From Streptomyces dengpaensis (GTDB lineage Bacteria > Actinomycetota > Actinomycetes > Streptomycetales > Streptomycetaceae), in the NCBI RefSeq assembly GCF_002946835.1, contig NZ_CP026652.1, positions 4,464,001 to 4,528,000 on the forward strand: 64,000 bases of DNA, given 5' to 3'. A program made the position numbers and the translations under genes. Shown here piece by piece: positions 38,969 through 47,563 of the stretch (its first letter is position 1; each line of letters opens with the position of its first letter). The notes below the pieces were generated by a model that saw only the letters and a program-made list of their open reading frames with translations, had not been told where the DNA came from and did not search any database.

Positions 38969-39730
38969 GTGCCGGACAAGGTGTCCGCTATGACCACGAC
39001 CTCGCCCCAGGGGCGCACCGAACTGCTGAGGCCGGACGGGAGCCCCGCCCGCGTGCTGGTGGTGGACGACGAGCTGTCGATCACCGAGTTGCTGTCCATG
39101 GCCCTTCGCTATGAAGGCTGGCAGATCCGCAGCGCGGGTGACGGACAGGGTGCGGTGCAGGCCGCGCGCGAGTTCCGGCCCGACGCCGTCGTTCTCGACA
39201 TGATGCTGCCCGACATGGACGGGCTGGCGGTTCTCGGCCGGCTGCGCCGGGAACTGCCCGACGTGCCGGTGCTGTTCCTGACCGCGAAGGACGCCGTCGA
39301 GGACCGGATCGCCGGGCTCACCGCCGGTGGCGACGACTACGTCACCAAGCCGTTCAGCCTCGAAGAGGTCGTGGCCCGGCTGCGCGGGCTCATCCGGCGC
39401 TCCGGTGCCGCCGACCGGCGTTCCGAATCCATGCTGGTCGTCGGCGACCTCACCCTGGACGAGGACAGCCACGAGGTGTCGCGGGCCGGGGAGAACATCC
39501 ACCTCACCGCGACCGAGTTCGAGCTGCTGCGCTTTCTGATGCGTAACCCCCGCCGGGTCCTCAGCAAGGCGCAGATACTCGACCGTGTGTGGTCGTACGA
39601 CTTCGGTGGGCGGGCCAATGTGGTGGAGCTCTACATCTCGTATCTGCGGCGCAAGATCGACGCGGGGCGTGAGCCGATGATCCACACCCGGCGTGGGGCC
39701 GGTTATCTGATCAAGCCCGCGGCGTCATGA
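38969..39730 (+). CDS. OmpR-family response regulator
   Basis: A 253-residue two-component regulator. Receiver domain with acidic pair Asp33/Asp34, phosphorylated Asp77 in VVLDMMLPDMDG, and the Lys in DDYVTKPF. Winged-helix output domain with LTATEFELLRFLMRNPRRVLSKAQILDRVW and YISYLRRKID. The GTG nine bases after AAAGGAAG is preferred; an ATG seven codons later is the alternative. Its cognate kinase gene should overlap the stop (ATGA), but only the N-terminal piece remains, so the regulator is probably an orphan. Confidence 0.92.
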   Translation: MPDKVSAMTTTSPQGRTELLRPDGSPARVLVVDDELSITELLSMALRYEGWQIRSAGDGQGAVQAAREFRPDAVVLDMMLPDMDGLAVLGRLRRELPDVPVLFLTAKDAVEDRIAGLTAGGDDYVTKPFSLEEVVARLRGLIRRSGAADRRSESMLVVGDLTLDEDSHEVSRAGENIHLTATEFELLRFLMRNPRRVLSKAQILDRVWSYDFGGRANVVELYISYLRRKIDAGREPMIHTRRGAGYLIKPAAS

Positions 39731-40020
39731 GCCGTCGACGACGCGTACGCAGAAGAGGCGGGGACGACAGCCGCGCACCCTGCGGACACGGCTCGTCGTC
39801 GCATCCGTGGCGCTGATCGCGGTCGTGTGTGCCGTGATCGGCACGGTGACGACCATCGCATTGCGCTCGCACCTGTACGACCAGCTGGACAACTCGCTGC
39901 GCGAGACGTCGATGCGCGCGTCGGGCGGTCCGGTGGACGGCGGCGGTCCCGCTCGCCTCCCCAAGGGTGTGGACATACCTCCCCTCGAATTCGTCACGCG
40001 GGGGCCGCAGAGGCTCACAC
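39727..40020 (+). pseudogene. histidine kinase, N-terminal remnant
   Basis: The ATG overlaps the response-regulator stop, as expected for the kinase partner. A frame change near 39775 is needed to reach RTLRTRLVVASVALIAVVCAVIGTVTTIALRSHLYDQLDNSLRETSMRASGG, the membrane helix and start of the sensor domain. Around residue 90 (FVTRGPQ) similarity to a kinase ends and sequence of a different gene begins. HAMP, HisKA and HATPase domains are missing. The gene was removed by a deletion. Confidence 0.8.
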
Positions 40021-40881
40021 GGGGGGCTCAACCGCACCCCGGACTACCTCCCCTGGCCTGAAGTGGCTGGTCCTGATCGGCGGCCTCGTGGGCGCGCTCG
40101 GCCTGATCTTCGTGGCCAAGCTGGGCCGTCAACTGGCCCTCGTGGCAGTCGGGGTGAGTTTGGTGGCGGCTGTCGCCGGTCCGACGGCGTACACCATCAG
40201 CACTCTGCGGGAGGGCCACACGGGCTCCATCGTCACTGCTGGTCCGGCCGGGGCGAGCATGATGGGCGGCGGCGGTCCCGGTGGCGGTGGTGGTGGCCGC
40301 ATGGGCGGAGCCTTCCCGGGCGGCGGCCCGAATCAGCAGAACGGGAACGGCAACACCCAGCAAGGTGGCGGTATGGGGCAGCCTCCGACCGGTGGCAACG
40401 GGGGTGCGGTCCCGGGGGGGGCAACACCCAGGGCCAGAACGGTCAGCAGGGCGGCCCCGGTGGCCGGACGGGCGAGGGCGGCATGGGCGGAGGCGGCGGT
40501 GCCGGCGGTCTGCTGAACGGCGCGACCGTCAGCTCCGAGGCCAAGACGCTGCTGTCGAAGAACGCGGACGACTACACATGGGCCGCCGCGGCCATCGGTG
40601 CCCAGAACTCCGGGAGCTACCAGCTCGCCACCGGCAAGCCGGTGATGGCGATCGGCGGCTTCAACGGCACCGACCCATCGCCGACACTGGCCCAGTTCAA
40701 GAAGTACGTGGAGGAGGGCAAGATCCACTACTTCATTTCCGGGGGCGGCATGGGCGGCGGTGCCGACTCCGGTACGTCGTCGCAGATCAGCTCGTGGGTG
40801 CAGGCCAACTTCGCGACGGTGACGGTGGGGTCGGCGACGTTCTACGACCTGACGCAGCCGACGGGTTCGGGCAGCAGCTGA
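40021..40881 (+). pseudogene. membrane glycosyltransferase (GT39/ArnT-like), C-terminal remnant
   Basis: The sequence enters at LNRTPDYLPW, shifts one base near 40056 to LKWLVLIGGLVGALGLIFVAKLGRQLALVAVG (membrane helices), runs through a Gly/Gln/Asn-rich linker, and shifts again at a run of eight G near 40425. It ends with SSEAKTLLSKNADDYTWAAAAIGAQNSGSYQLATGKPVMAIGGFNGTDPSPTLAQF...YDLTQPTG, the typical soluble end of Streptomyces mannosyltransferase-like proteins. The 5' two thirds are absent. It is fused to the kinase remnant. Confidence 0.78.
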
Positions 40882-41080
40882 CGGTTTCGACCCGAAACGG
40901 GGGCATCAACGGCACGCTCGCCGAGTTCGGCAACGGGCTGGGGGTGGCGGTGCTCGGTGCCGTGCTCAACTCCCGGTTCGCCGCGCTCATTCCGGTCGCG
41001 GCGAGTTCGCTGCCCGCCGCGCTTCTGAGGTTTTCGCGTCGGGGTGACGCGGGTTCGGTGGGTGGGTGTAGTCCGGTGGC

Positions 41081-41575
41081 ATGAGGTATCCCGATGGGGG
41101 TGGCCTGACCGCGGTGGAGCGGGCCCGGCGGGAGCGGGTGCGGTTCCAGGCCGCCGAGATGTTCGCGGCGGGGATGCGGCCGCCGCAGGTCGCGCGGGTG
41201 TTACGGGTGTCGCGGAAGTCGGCTTATGCCTGGCACGCCGCCTGGCGTCAGGGCGGTAGGGACGCCCTGCGCTCCAAGGGCCCCTCGGGGGTCGCGTCGC
41301 GGATGCAGCCGGGCTGGCGGGCTTGGCTGGCGCGTGCGCTGGAGCAGGGCCCGGCCGTACACGGCTGGAGGGAAGACCAGCGGTGGACGCTGGCGAGGAT
41401 CTCGGTGCTGGTTGCCCGGCGCTTCCACGTGCGCTTCAGCCAGCCGCAACTGTCCCGGATCCTGCGGCAGATGGGCTTCTCGGTGCAGGTTCCGGTGCAC
41501 CGGGCCGCCGAGCGGGACGAGGAGCAGGTGCGGGTGTGGCGGGAGGAGACATGGGCGCGCGTGGAAAGAAGGTGA
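41081..41575 (+). CDS. IS630 transposase, first frame (DNA-binding part)
   Basis: 164 residues: helix-turn-helix domain (RFQAAEMFAAGMRPPQVARVLRVSRKSAYAWHAAWRQGG), a second HTH (WTLARISVLVARRFHVRFSQPQLSRILRQMGFSVQ) and the linker up to VRVWREETWARVERR. This is the N-terminal half of IS630 transposases. It ends shortly after the catalytic frame begins in the -1 register. A GGAAAGAAGG tract in the overlap could allow frameshifting to make the full enzyme. Confidence 0.85.
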   Translation: MRYPDGGGLTAVERARRERVRFQAAEMFAAGMRPPQVARVLRVSRKSAYAWHAAWRQGGRDALRSKGPSGVASRMQPGWRAWLARALEQGPAVHGWREDQRWTLARISVLVARRFHVRFSQPQLSRILRQMGFSVQVPVHRAAERDEEQVRVWREETWARVERR

Positions 41576-42156
41576 GGGAGCAGGACGCGTGGCTGGTGTT
41601 CGAGGACGAGTCGGGGCAGGCTCTACGGCCGCCCAAGGCCCGCACCTGGTCCCGTATCGGAGTGCCGCCGCAGGTCAGGGTGTCGGGGAAGGGATCGGGC
41701 AGGGTCTCGGTGGCCGGGATGGTCTGCGCGAAGCCGGGTGAGCGGACCCGCCTGATCTACCGGATGCTCGCCCACCACCCCGGTCGGCGCGGTGAGAAGA
41801 ACGGCTTCAAGGAGCAGGACTTCGCCGAGCTGCTGGAGGCCGCCCACCAGCAACTCGGCGGGAAGATCGTGCTGGTCTGGGACAACTCCACCCAGCACAA
41901 GGATGCGCTGATGCGCGAGTTACTGGCCGCCCGCAAGCGGTGGCTGACCGTCTTCCGTCTGCCGGCCTACGCCCCGGACCTCAACCCGGCCGAAGGCGTG
42001 TGGGCGAACCTGAAGAACGACCTGGGCAACCTTGCGGCATGCACCGTCGACGCCCTCGCCGACCTCACCCGCACCCGGCTGAAGAAGATGCAGTACCGGC
42101 CCGACCTCCTCGACGGCTTCATCGCCGAAACCGGCCTCACCTGGACACCGCCATGA
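41551..42156 (+). CDS. IS630 transposase, second frame (DDE catalytic part)
   Basis: 201 residues from the ATG in the overlap. The DDE triad is visible: Asp in WLVFEDESG, Asp in IVLVWDNSTQH, Glu in APDLNPAEGVWANLK. All are intact, so the enzyme could be active if both frames are joined by -1 frameshifting within 41551-41575. Translation alone from this ATG would lack DNA binding. Confidence 0.87.
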   Translation: MGARGKKVREQDAWLVFEDESGQALRPPKARTWSRIGVPPQVRVSGKGSGRVSVAGMVCAKPGERTRLIYRMLAHHPGRRGEKNGFKEQDFAELLEAAHQQLGGKIVLVWDNSTQHKDALMRELLAARKRWLTVFRLPAYAPDLNPAEGVWANLKNDLGNLAACTVDALADLTRTRLKKMQYRPDLLDGFIAETGLTWTPP

Positions 42157-42423
42157 CGTCACCCCGAAGCGAAAACCTCAGTTGCTTTGGCGGGATCGGA
42201 CGAGGAGCGGGGGCGGATCACCGACGCGTTCTCGTCCGGCCTGGAGACCAGTCAGTTGGTGGGTGCGGTCGCCGTGCTCCTCGGCGGGCTCCTCGCGGCC
42301 GCGTTGCTGCGGCGGGCGGAGAGGGCAGACTCCGCGATGGCGGTGTCCGCGTAGTACCCGCTTAGCATCATCAAGGGGGGCGGACCGGGGAATTCCGGCC
42401 CTGCCCCGTGGGTCGAGCACGGA

Positions 42424-42486
42424 GTTCCGAGTTCCGAGCTCCAAGTTCCGAGTTCCGAGCTCCAAGTTCCGAGCTCCGAGTTCCGA
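42424..42486. repeat. nine tandem heptamers before the tetR gene
   Basis: GTTCCGA is repeated with variants GCTCCAA and GCTCCGA, nine units of exactly 7 bp (63 bp), ending 12 bases before the ATG. A 21-bp higher-order unit (GTTCCGA GTTCCGA GCTCCAA) occurs twice in full. Copy number may vary by slippage and alter spacing in the tetR leader. Confidence 0.85.
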
Positions 42487-42498
42487 GGAAGGTGCGCC

Positions 42499-43272
42499 AT
42501 GGTGAGGGCAGCCGACCGGGCCAAGCGTCCGGGGCGGACCAGTGTCTGGCTGGAGGGCAAGGCCCCCCGGGGCGGTGCGGCGCGTGGTGGCGGGCAGCCG
42601 TCGGGGCTCGACCGGGACCGGATCACCGAGGTCACGGTGCGGCTGCTGGACGCGGAGGGGCTGGCGAAGTTCTCCATGCGCCGGCTGGCCGGGGAGCTGA
42701 ACGTCACCGCGATGTCCGTGTACTGGTACGTCGACACCAAAGACGATCTGCTCGAACTCGCCCTGGACGCGGTGTTCGGGGAGCTGGAGCTGCCGGATCC
42801 GTCGTCGGGGGAGGACTGGCGGGATCAGCTGCGGGCGCTGGCCGCGGGGTACCGGGCGCTGTTGGTGCGCCACCCATGGGTGTCGCCGCTCAGCGGGACC
42901 TTTCTGAACATCGGGCCGCATTCCATGGCGTTCTCGCTGTGTGTGCAGCAGGTGGTACGGAACACGGGGTTGCCGCCGCACGGGCAGATGGGGGCGCTGT
43001 CGGCCGTCTTCCAGTTCGTGTACGGGTTCGGGACGATCGAGGGGCACTTTGTGCAGCGGTGCGCTTCGGCGGGGATGTCGCAGGACGAGTACTTCCGGCA
43101 GGCCATGAGCGCGATCGGCGAACAGCCGGAGTTCGGGGCGAACTTCGCGGGTGCGGCGGAATTGATGGCGGCGCGGGGTGGGGACACCGTGGAGGAGATG
43201 CGGGAGCGGGACTTCGGGTTTGCGCTGGAGATGTTGATTGCGGGGATCGAGGCGATGGTGGAGCGCGGGTAG
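42499..43272 (+). CDS. TetR-family transcriptional regulator
   Basis: A 257-residue protein. After a basic N-terminal tail, the DNA-binding domain reads ITEVTVRLLDAEGLAKFSMRRLAGELNVTAMSVYWYVDTKDDLLELALD. The C-terminal domain is of TetR_C type (GYRALLVRHPWVSPLSG...). The ATG follows GGAAGG. It lies next to the ruined drug-transporter gene it probably regulated. Ligand unknown. Confidence 0.88.
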   Translation: MVRAADRAKRPGRTSVWLEGKAPRGGAARGGGQPSGLDRDRITEVTVRLLDAEGLAKFSMRRLAGELNVTAMSVYWYVDTKDDLLELALDAVFGELELPDPSSGEDWRDQLRALAAGYRALLVRHPWVSPLSGTFLNIGPHSMAFSLCVQQVVRNTGLPPHGQMGALSAVFQFVYGFGTIEGHFVQRCASAGMSQDEYFRQAMSAIGEQPEFGANFAGAAELMAARGGDTVEEMRERDFGFALEMLIAGIEAMVERG

Positions 43273-43323
43273 CTGCCACCGGGTTCGCCTGCCGCCGGTT
43301 CGCTATGCGCCGGTGGGTGGGTC

Positions 43324-43445
43324 GGGGCCGTGCCGTGCCGGTACATCCGCCCGTCGCCGCTGAATCAGACGTTGCCCTATGGGGAGACGTTTCCCGATCC
43401 GGACGTCAGCGGCGGGCATGTGATGTACCGGCACGGCACGGCCCC
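43324..43445. repeat. 122-bp MITE-like palindromic repeat, copy 1
   Basis: A perfect 24-bp inverted repeat (arms 43324-43347 and 43422-43445; inner end GCCGGTACATC) encloses 74 bases with further pairing. A related copy lies at 61508-61617. Both occur after gene ends and both have a 28-bp AGCCCGTCCGGCGTTTGAGG repeat nearby. Such elements are scattered in Streptomyces intergenic DNA; mobilisation in trans is possible. Confidence 0.7.
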
Positions 43446-43504
43446 TCACGTGCGCTGGCGACTGCGGGTGCACCCTCTAGCCCGTCCGGCGCTGGAGATC
43501 TTTT

Positions 43505-43532
43505 AGCCCGTCCGGCGTTTGAGGACGAGGCC
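43505..43532. repeat. 28-bp dispersed repeat, copy 1
   Basis: AGCCCGTCCGGCGTTTGAGG continuing ACGAGGCC is identical at 43505, 48225 and 61773, with a diverged copy at 61711 and a truncated one near 43480. The copies at 43505 and 61773 also share a following GGGGGCGGCAGCCCCC hairpin. It is a Streptomyces intergenic repeat of unknown role, perhaps terminators. Confidence 0.8.
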
Positions 43533-43609
43533 GTTCAGGCCGATGTGGGGGTCTGGGGGCGGCAGCCCCCAGGTAGGGGAATGGGTAGGGGCGGCGGGGG
43601 CGAAAAACG

Positions 43610-44080
43610 TTAGGGCTGGGGGGACAGGCGGGCGGGGAAGCCGCCGGTTGCTACCGGGCCCCACCGGACAGGGGTGACGCGGATGATCGACTTGCCCTGT
43701 TTGCGCATGGCCTCGCGGTACTCGGCCCAGTCGGGGTGCTCCCCCGCGATGTTCCGGTAGTACTCGACGAGGGGCTCCACGGAGTCCGGGGAGTCGATCA
43801 CCTCGGCCGTACCGTCGATCTGCACCCAGGGCCCGTTCCATTCGTCGCTCAGGACGATGAGGCTGACGCGCTCGTCCCGCTTGGCGTTACGCGTCTTGGC
43901 GCGCTCGGGGTAGGTCGAGACGACGATGCGCCCCGAGTCGTCGACTCCGCAGGTCAGGGGCGACCCCTGGGGGGAGCCGTCGGCGCGGCGGGTGAGGAGG
44001 ATGGCGCGGTGCCGAGGGCGTACGAAGTCGAGCAGTTCGTCCAGGGAGACCGAGGTGTTCGTCGCGATGTTCGGTGCCAT
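43610..44080 (-). CDS. PPOX-class F420-dependent oxidoreductase
   Basis: A 156-residue split-barrel protein (RPRHRAILLTRRADGSPQGSPLTCGVDDSGRIVVSTYPERAKTRNAKRDERVSLIVLSDEWNGPWVQIDGTAEVI). This is the pattern of actinobacterial PPOX proteins that bind F420 or FMN. Substrate unknown. It is monocistronic, ending near the repeated elements. Confidence 0.85.
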   Translation of the reverse strand: MAPNIATNTSVSLDELLDFVRPRHRAILLTRRADGSPQGSPLTCGVDDSGRIVVSTYPERAKTRNAKRDERVSLIVLSDEWNGPWVQIDGTAEVIDSPDSVEPLVEYYRNIAGEHPDWAEYREAMRKQGKSIIRVTPVRWGPVATGGFPARLSPQP

Positions 44081-44129
44081 GGAGGCAGCCTAGGTCGTCG
44101 AGGGGTCCTTCAGGGTGACCCTGTCGTGC

Positions 44130-44951
44130 CTATGCCTGCGGAAGTTTTTCGCCCTGCACCGCCTGGATGTCCAGCTCCACCTTGAGGGTGGTGCCGACGG
44201 CCGAGATGCCCGCCTGGAGGACCTGGTTGTACGACATCGCGAAGTCCTCGCGGTGGAGTTCCGCGGTCGCCCGGAACGCGGCGCGGGTGCCGCCCCACGG
44301 GTCGGCGCCGGTGCCGAGGTAGGCGAGGTCCAGGTCGACGGGGCGTACGACGCCGCGCATGGTCAGTTCACCGTGGACCGTCCAGCGGTCGGAGCCGGCG
44401 GGGGTCAGGCCCGTCGAGCGGTAGGTGATCCAGGGGTACGTCTCCACGTCCAGGAAGTCCGGGGACCGCAGGTGTCCGTCGCGCATGGCGTTGCCGCTGT
44501 CGATGGAGGCGGCGGAGATCGTCGCCTCGACGCGGGACTTGGTCACGTCGTCCGGGGCGATCTCGATGGTGGACGAGAAGTCGGCGAAGCGGCCTCGCAC
44601 GCTGGAGATTCCCAGGTGCTGGGCGGTGGCGGCGATGGAGGAGTGGACCGGGTCGGCCGTCCAGGGGCCGGGCGGCGGCAGATCCGCGCCGCCCCGCCGT
44701 GCCAGGGTGACGGTGCCGACCTCGGCCCGGCCCGCGGCGGTGACGATCGCGCCGGCCGCGGCGGGCGCGTAGCCGAGCGCGGTGACGATCACCGTGTACG
44801 CACCGGGGGCGAGGGGGGTGATGTCGTGGACGGCTCCGTCGGTGTCCGCCTCGGCGCGCACGATCTGAGTGCCGGTCATGTCGGTCACCGTGACGACCGC
44901 GTGCGACACGGCCCATCCGTCCCGCGTACGGATCTTCGCGGTCAGTCCCAT
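44130..44951 (-). CDS. YceI-family protein with N-terminal carboxypeptidase-regulatory domain
   Basis: A 273-residue protein. Residues 1-85 are a CarboxypepD_reg/transthyretin-like beta domain (AVVTVTDMTGTQIVRAEADTDGAVHDITPLAPGAYTVIVTALGY). Residues 95-270 are a YceI lipocalin-like barrel (WTADPVHSSIAATAQHLGISSVRGRFADFSSTIEI...). The ATG at 44951 fits better than an upstream in-frame start. It follows the MFS gene, which carries three copies of the same accessory domain, so the two products may interact. Confidence 0.87.
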   Translation of the reverse strand: MGLTAKIRTRDGWAVSHAVVTVTDMTGTQIVRAEADTDGAVHDITPLAPGAYTVIVTALGYAPAAAGAIVTAAGRAEVGTVTLARRGGADLPPPGPWTADPVHSSIAATAQHLGISSVRGRFADFSSTIEIAPDDVTKSRVEATISAASIDSGNAMRDGHLRSPDFLDVETYPWITYRSTGLTPAGSDRWTVHGELTMRGVVRPVDLDLAYLGTGADPWGGTRAAFRATAELHREDFAMSYNQVLQAGISAVGTTLKVELDIQAVQGEKLPQA

Positions 44952-45046
44952 GTGCAGTAGCTCCTTGCGATGCAGCAAAAAATGAAACCGGCCCGTGGGC
45001 GCGCACCTCCGCTCAGAGCGCGCGTCCCCACGGGCCGGGGTCTCAC

Positions 45047-47542
45047 CTACTCGCCGGGGTGGGCGAGTTCGATGTCGTGGCCGTCGACGCCACTGGCGGT
45101 GACGGTCAGGGCCGTCGCGACCGGGGGGTATCCCGTCGCGATGACGGTGTACTCGCCGCTGCCCAGGTCGGTGAAGGCGTACGCACCGTCCATACCGGTC
45201 CTGGCCGTGCCGACCACGTTGCCGGCCGTGTCGACCAGCGTCACGCGGGCGTCGGCCAGCGGGCCGCCCGGCGCCCGTACGGTGCCCTGGACCTGTGCGC
45301 CCGCGCTGAGTTCGACCTCGACCCGGGTGACCCCGGCGCCGCCGATCTCGACGGGGAGGGCCTGCGGGCGGTGGCCCGCCGCGTTCACCGCGATGGTCAC
45401 GGAGCCGGGGACCAGCTCGGCGAAGATGAACTCGCCCTGCTCGCCCGTGGTTCCGGTGGCCAGCACATCACCGCGTACGTCGGTCACGATGACCAGGGCG
45501 TCCTTGACCGGGGTGCCGGCCCCGGCGGCCCGGACGACACCGCTCAGCCCGCTCGTGCCGCTCAGCAGGATGTCGTACGTGACCGGCTCGTCGTTCACGA
45601 CGATCGTCGAGGCCTGCGGCTGGAAGCCGTCGGCGGAGGCGATCAGGACGTAGGAGCCCACGCCGGGGGCATCGATGGCGTACGCGCCGTCGGTATGGGC
45701 GACCGACCGGCCCAGCTGCCGTCCCGCGAGGGAGATGAGGGTGACGGCGGCCTGCGGGACAGGTGCGCTCTCGGCGCCGCGGACATAACCGCGTACGGGG
45801 ATGCCGTGGGATGCGGGCACGGAGACCGTCTCCTTCGTGGCGGTGGCTGCGAGCTTGTCGGTTCCGTCCGTGGCCTGGTCCGTGACGGCCCAGCTCGGGA
45901 CCTTCTCCTCGACCGGCTCGGCGGTGGGGGCTCCGGCGACGGGAGCCGGTTCCTCCGAGGACTGGGCCATCGCGCCCGAGGTCCGCAGCGGGACCTCCTT
46001 GATGAACAGCACGACGAAGAAGGCCAGCAGCGCTACGCCCGCGGCGATCAGGAAGACGTCCGCGATGCCGTGGCCGTACGCGCTCTCCATGACGGTGCGC
46101 AGCGGGGCGGGCAGCTTGTCCATGTCCGGGATGCTGCCGGAGCTGGAACCCGACCCCGTGGAGGCGTACTTGGGGCCGAGGTCGGCCAGGCCGTCATTGA
46201 CGTAGTCGGTGATCCGGGTGGCCATGACCGCGCCGAGCGCGGAGACGCCGATCGCACCGCCGAGGGAACGGAAGAACGTCACCGTGGAGCTGGCCGCGCC
46301 GAGGTCGGACGGTGCCACCTGGTTCTGCGTGGACAGGACGAGGTTCTGCATCATCATGCCGATGCCGAGGCCCAGCAGCGCCATGAAGACCGCGACGTGC
46401 CAGTAGACCGTGTCGTAGCGGATGGTGCCGAGCAGGCCCAGGCCCGCGGTGACCAGGACGCCGCCCAGGACCAGCCAGGACTTCCACTTGCCGGTCTTGG
46501 TGATGATCTGGCCGGAGACCGTGGAGGAGACGAACAGGCCGCCGATCATCGGGATGGTCATGACGCCCGACATCGTCGGGGACTTGTCGCGGGCCAGCTG
46601 AAAGTACTGGCTGAAGAACACCGTGCCGGCGAACATCGCGACACCCACGAAGAGCGAGGCGAGGGAGGAGAGCGTGATGGTGCGGTTGCGGAACAGCCGC
46701 AGCGGGATGATCGGCTCGCTCGCCCTGGACTCGACGAGCACGAAGATCAGTCCGAGGACGACCGCGCCACCGACCATCGCGTACGACTGCCACGACATCC
46801 ACTCGTACTTGTCACCGGCGAAGGTGACCCAGAGCAGCAGCAGCGAGACCGCGGCGGAGATGAAGAACGCGCCGGACCAGTCGACCTTCACGTCCCGCTT
46901 CACGACGGGCAGGTGCAGGGTCCTCTGCAGCACGATCAGCGCGATGACCGCGAACGGCACACCGACGTAGAAGCACCAGCGCCAGCCGAGATAGTCCGTG
47001 TCGGTGATGACACCGCCGAGCAGCGGACCGCCGACGGTTGCGACGGCGAACACCGCGCCGAGGTAGCCGGAGTAACGCCCGCGCTCACGCGGGGAGATCA
47101 TCGCGGCCATCACGATCTGCGCGAGGGCGGACAGACCGCCCACGCCGATGCCCTGGACCACGCGGCAGGCGATCAGCATGCCGGGGTTCTGGGAGAGCCC
47201 GGCCGCCGCCGATCCCAGCACAAAGATGACGAGCGATATCTGGACGAGCGCCTTCTTGTTGTACAGGTCGGCGAGCTTGCCCCACAGGGGCGTCGTCGCG
47301 GTCATGGCGAGCAGCGCGGCGCTGACGACCCAGGTGTAGGCGGACTGGCCGCCGCCCAGGTCGTTGATGATCTCGGGGAGCGCGTTGGAGACGATCGTCG
47401 ACGACAGGATCGCGACGAACATGCCGAGCAGCAGCCCGGAAAGCGCCCTCATGATTTGCTGATGCGTCATCGGAGCGCCGTCGGCTGCGCCTCCGTGCTT
47501 GGCATGAGCGCCCCGCACACCGGTTGGTGTGGTCGTTGCCAT
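45047..47542 (-). CDS. DHA2-type MFS transporter fused to three carboxypeptidase-regulatory domains
   Basis: An 831-residue fusion. Residues 28-520 are a 14-helix EmrB/QacA drug transporter (LDTTIV-type motif as ILSSTIVSNALPEI; GKLADLYNKK; RVVQGIGVG; GWRWCFYVGVP). After an acidic Pro-rich linker (525-575), three beta domains follow (about 580-660, 665-745, 750-831), each with the DGxYxxxxLxxGxYxVxxxAxGY-like pattern. The role of the added domains is unknown. It lies between a MarR gene (21 bases upstream) and the YceI gene, an operon probably repressed by MarR. Confidence 0.92.
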   Translation of the reverse strand: MATTTPTGVRGAHAKHGGAADGAPMTHQQIMRALSGLLLGMFVAILSSTIVSNALPEIINDLGGGQSAYTWVVSAALLAMTATTPLWGKLADLYNKKALVQISLVIFVLGSAAAGLSQNPGMLIACRVVQGIGVGGLSALAQIVMAAMISPRERGRYSGYLGAVFAVATVGGPLLGGVITDTDYLGWRWCFYVGVPFAVIALIVLQRTLHLPVVKRDVKVDWSGAFFISAAVSLLLLWVTFAGDKYEWMSWQSYAMVGGAVVLGLIFVLVESRASEPIIPLRLFRNRTITLSSLASLFVGVAMFAGTVFFSQYFQLARDKSPTMSGVMTIPMIGGLFVSSTVSGQIITKTGKWKSWLVLGGVLVTAGLGLLGTIRYDTVYWHVAVFMALLGLGIGMMMQNLVLSTQNQVAPSDLGAASSTVTFFRSLGGAIGVSALGAVMATRITDYVNDGLADLGPKYASTGSGSSSGSIPDMDKLPAPLRTVMESAYGHGIADVFLIAAGVALLAFFVVLFIKEVPLRTSGAMAQSSEEPAPVAGAPTAEPVEEKVPSWAVTDQATDGTDKLAATATKETVSVPASHGIPVRGYVRGAESAPVPQAAVTLISLAGRQLGRSVAHTDGAYAIDAPGVGSYVLIASADGFQPQASTIVVNDEPVTYDILLSGTSGLSGVVRAAGAGTPVKDALVIVTDVRGDVLATGTTGEQGEFIFAELVPGSVTIAVNAAGHRPQALPVEIGGAGVTRVEVELSAGAQVQGTVRAPGGPLADARVTLVDTAGNVVGTARTGMDGAYAFTDLGSGEYTVIATGYPPVATALTVTASGVDGHDIELAHPGE

Positions 47543-47563
47543 GGGCTTCCTTTTCTTACGTGC

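Larger units (their letters stand above)
41025..42181 (+). mobile_element. IS630-family insertion sequence
   Basis: The 1157-bp element has terminal inverted repeats of about 25 bp that begin CTGAGGTTTTCG and differ at one position (41025-41049 and 42157-42181). The flanks show TT on both sides. Removing the element and one TT restores the reading frame of the transporter remnant, so this is the exact insertion. Two overlapping frames encode the transposase. Confidence 0.9.
40886..42354 (+). pseudogene. MFS efflux transporter, C-terminal remnant split by an insertion sequence
   Basis: Before the insertion the frame reads GINGTLAEFGNGLGVAVLGAVLNSRFAALIPVAASSLPAA. After it, with one TT removed, the frame continues ALAGSDEERGRITDAFSSGLETSQLVGAVAVLLGGLLAAALLRRAERAD and stops at 42354. 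These are the last two or three helices of a DHA2-type drug transporter. The first 11 or so helices are gone. The downstream TetR gene probably once controlled it. Confidence 0.82.
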
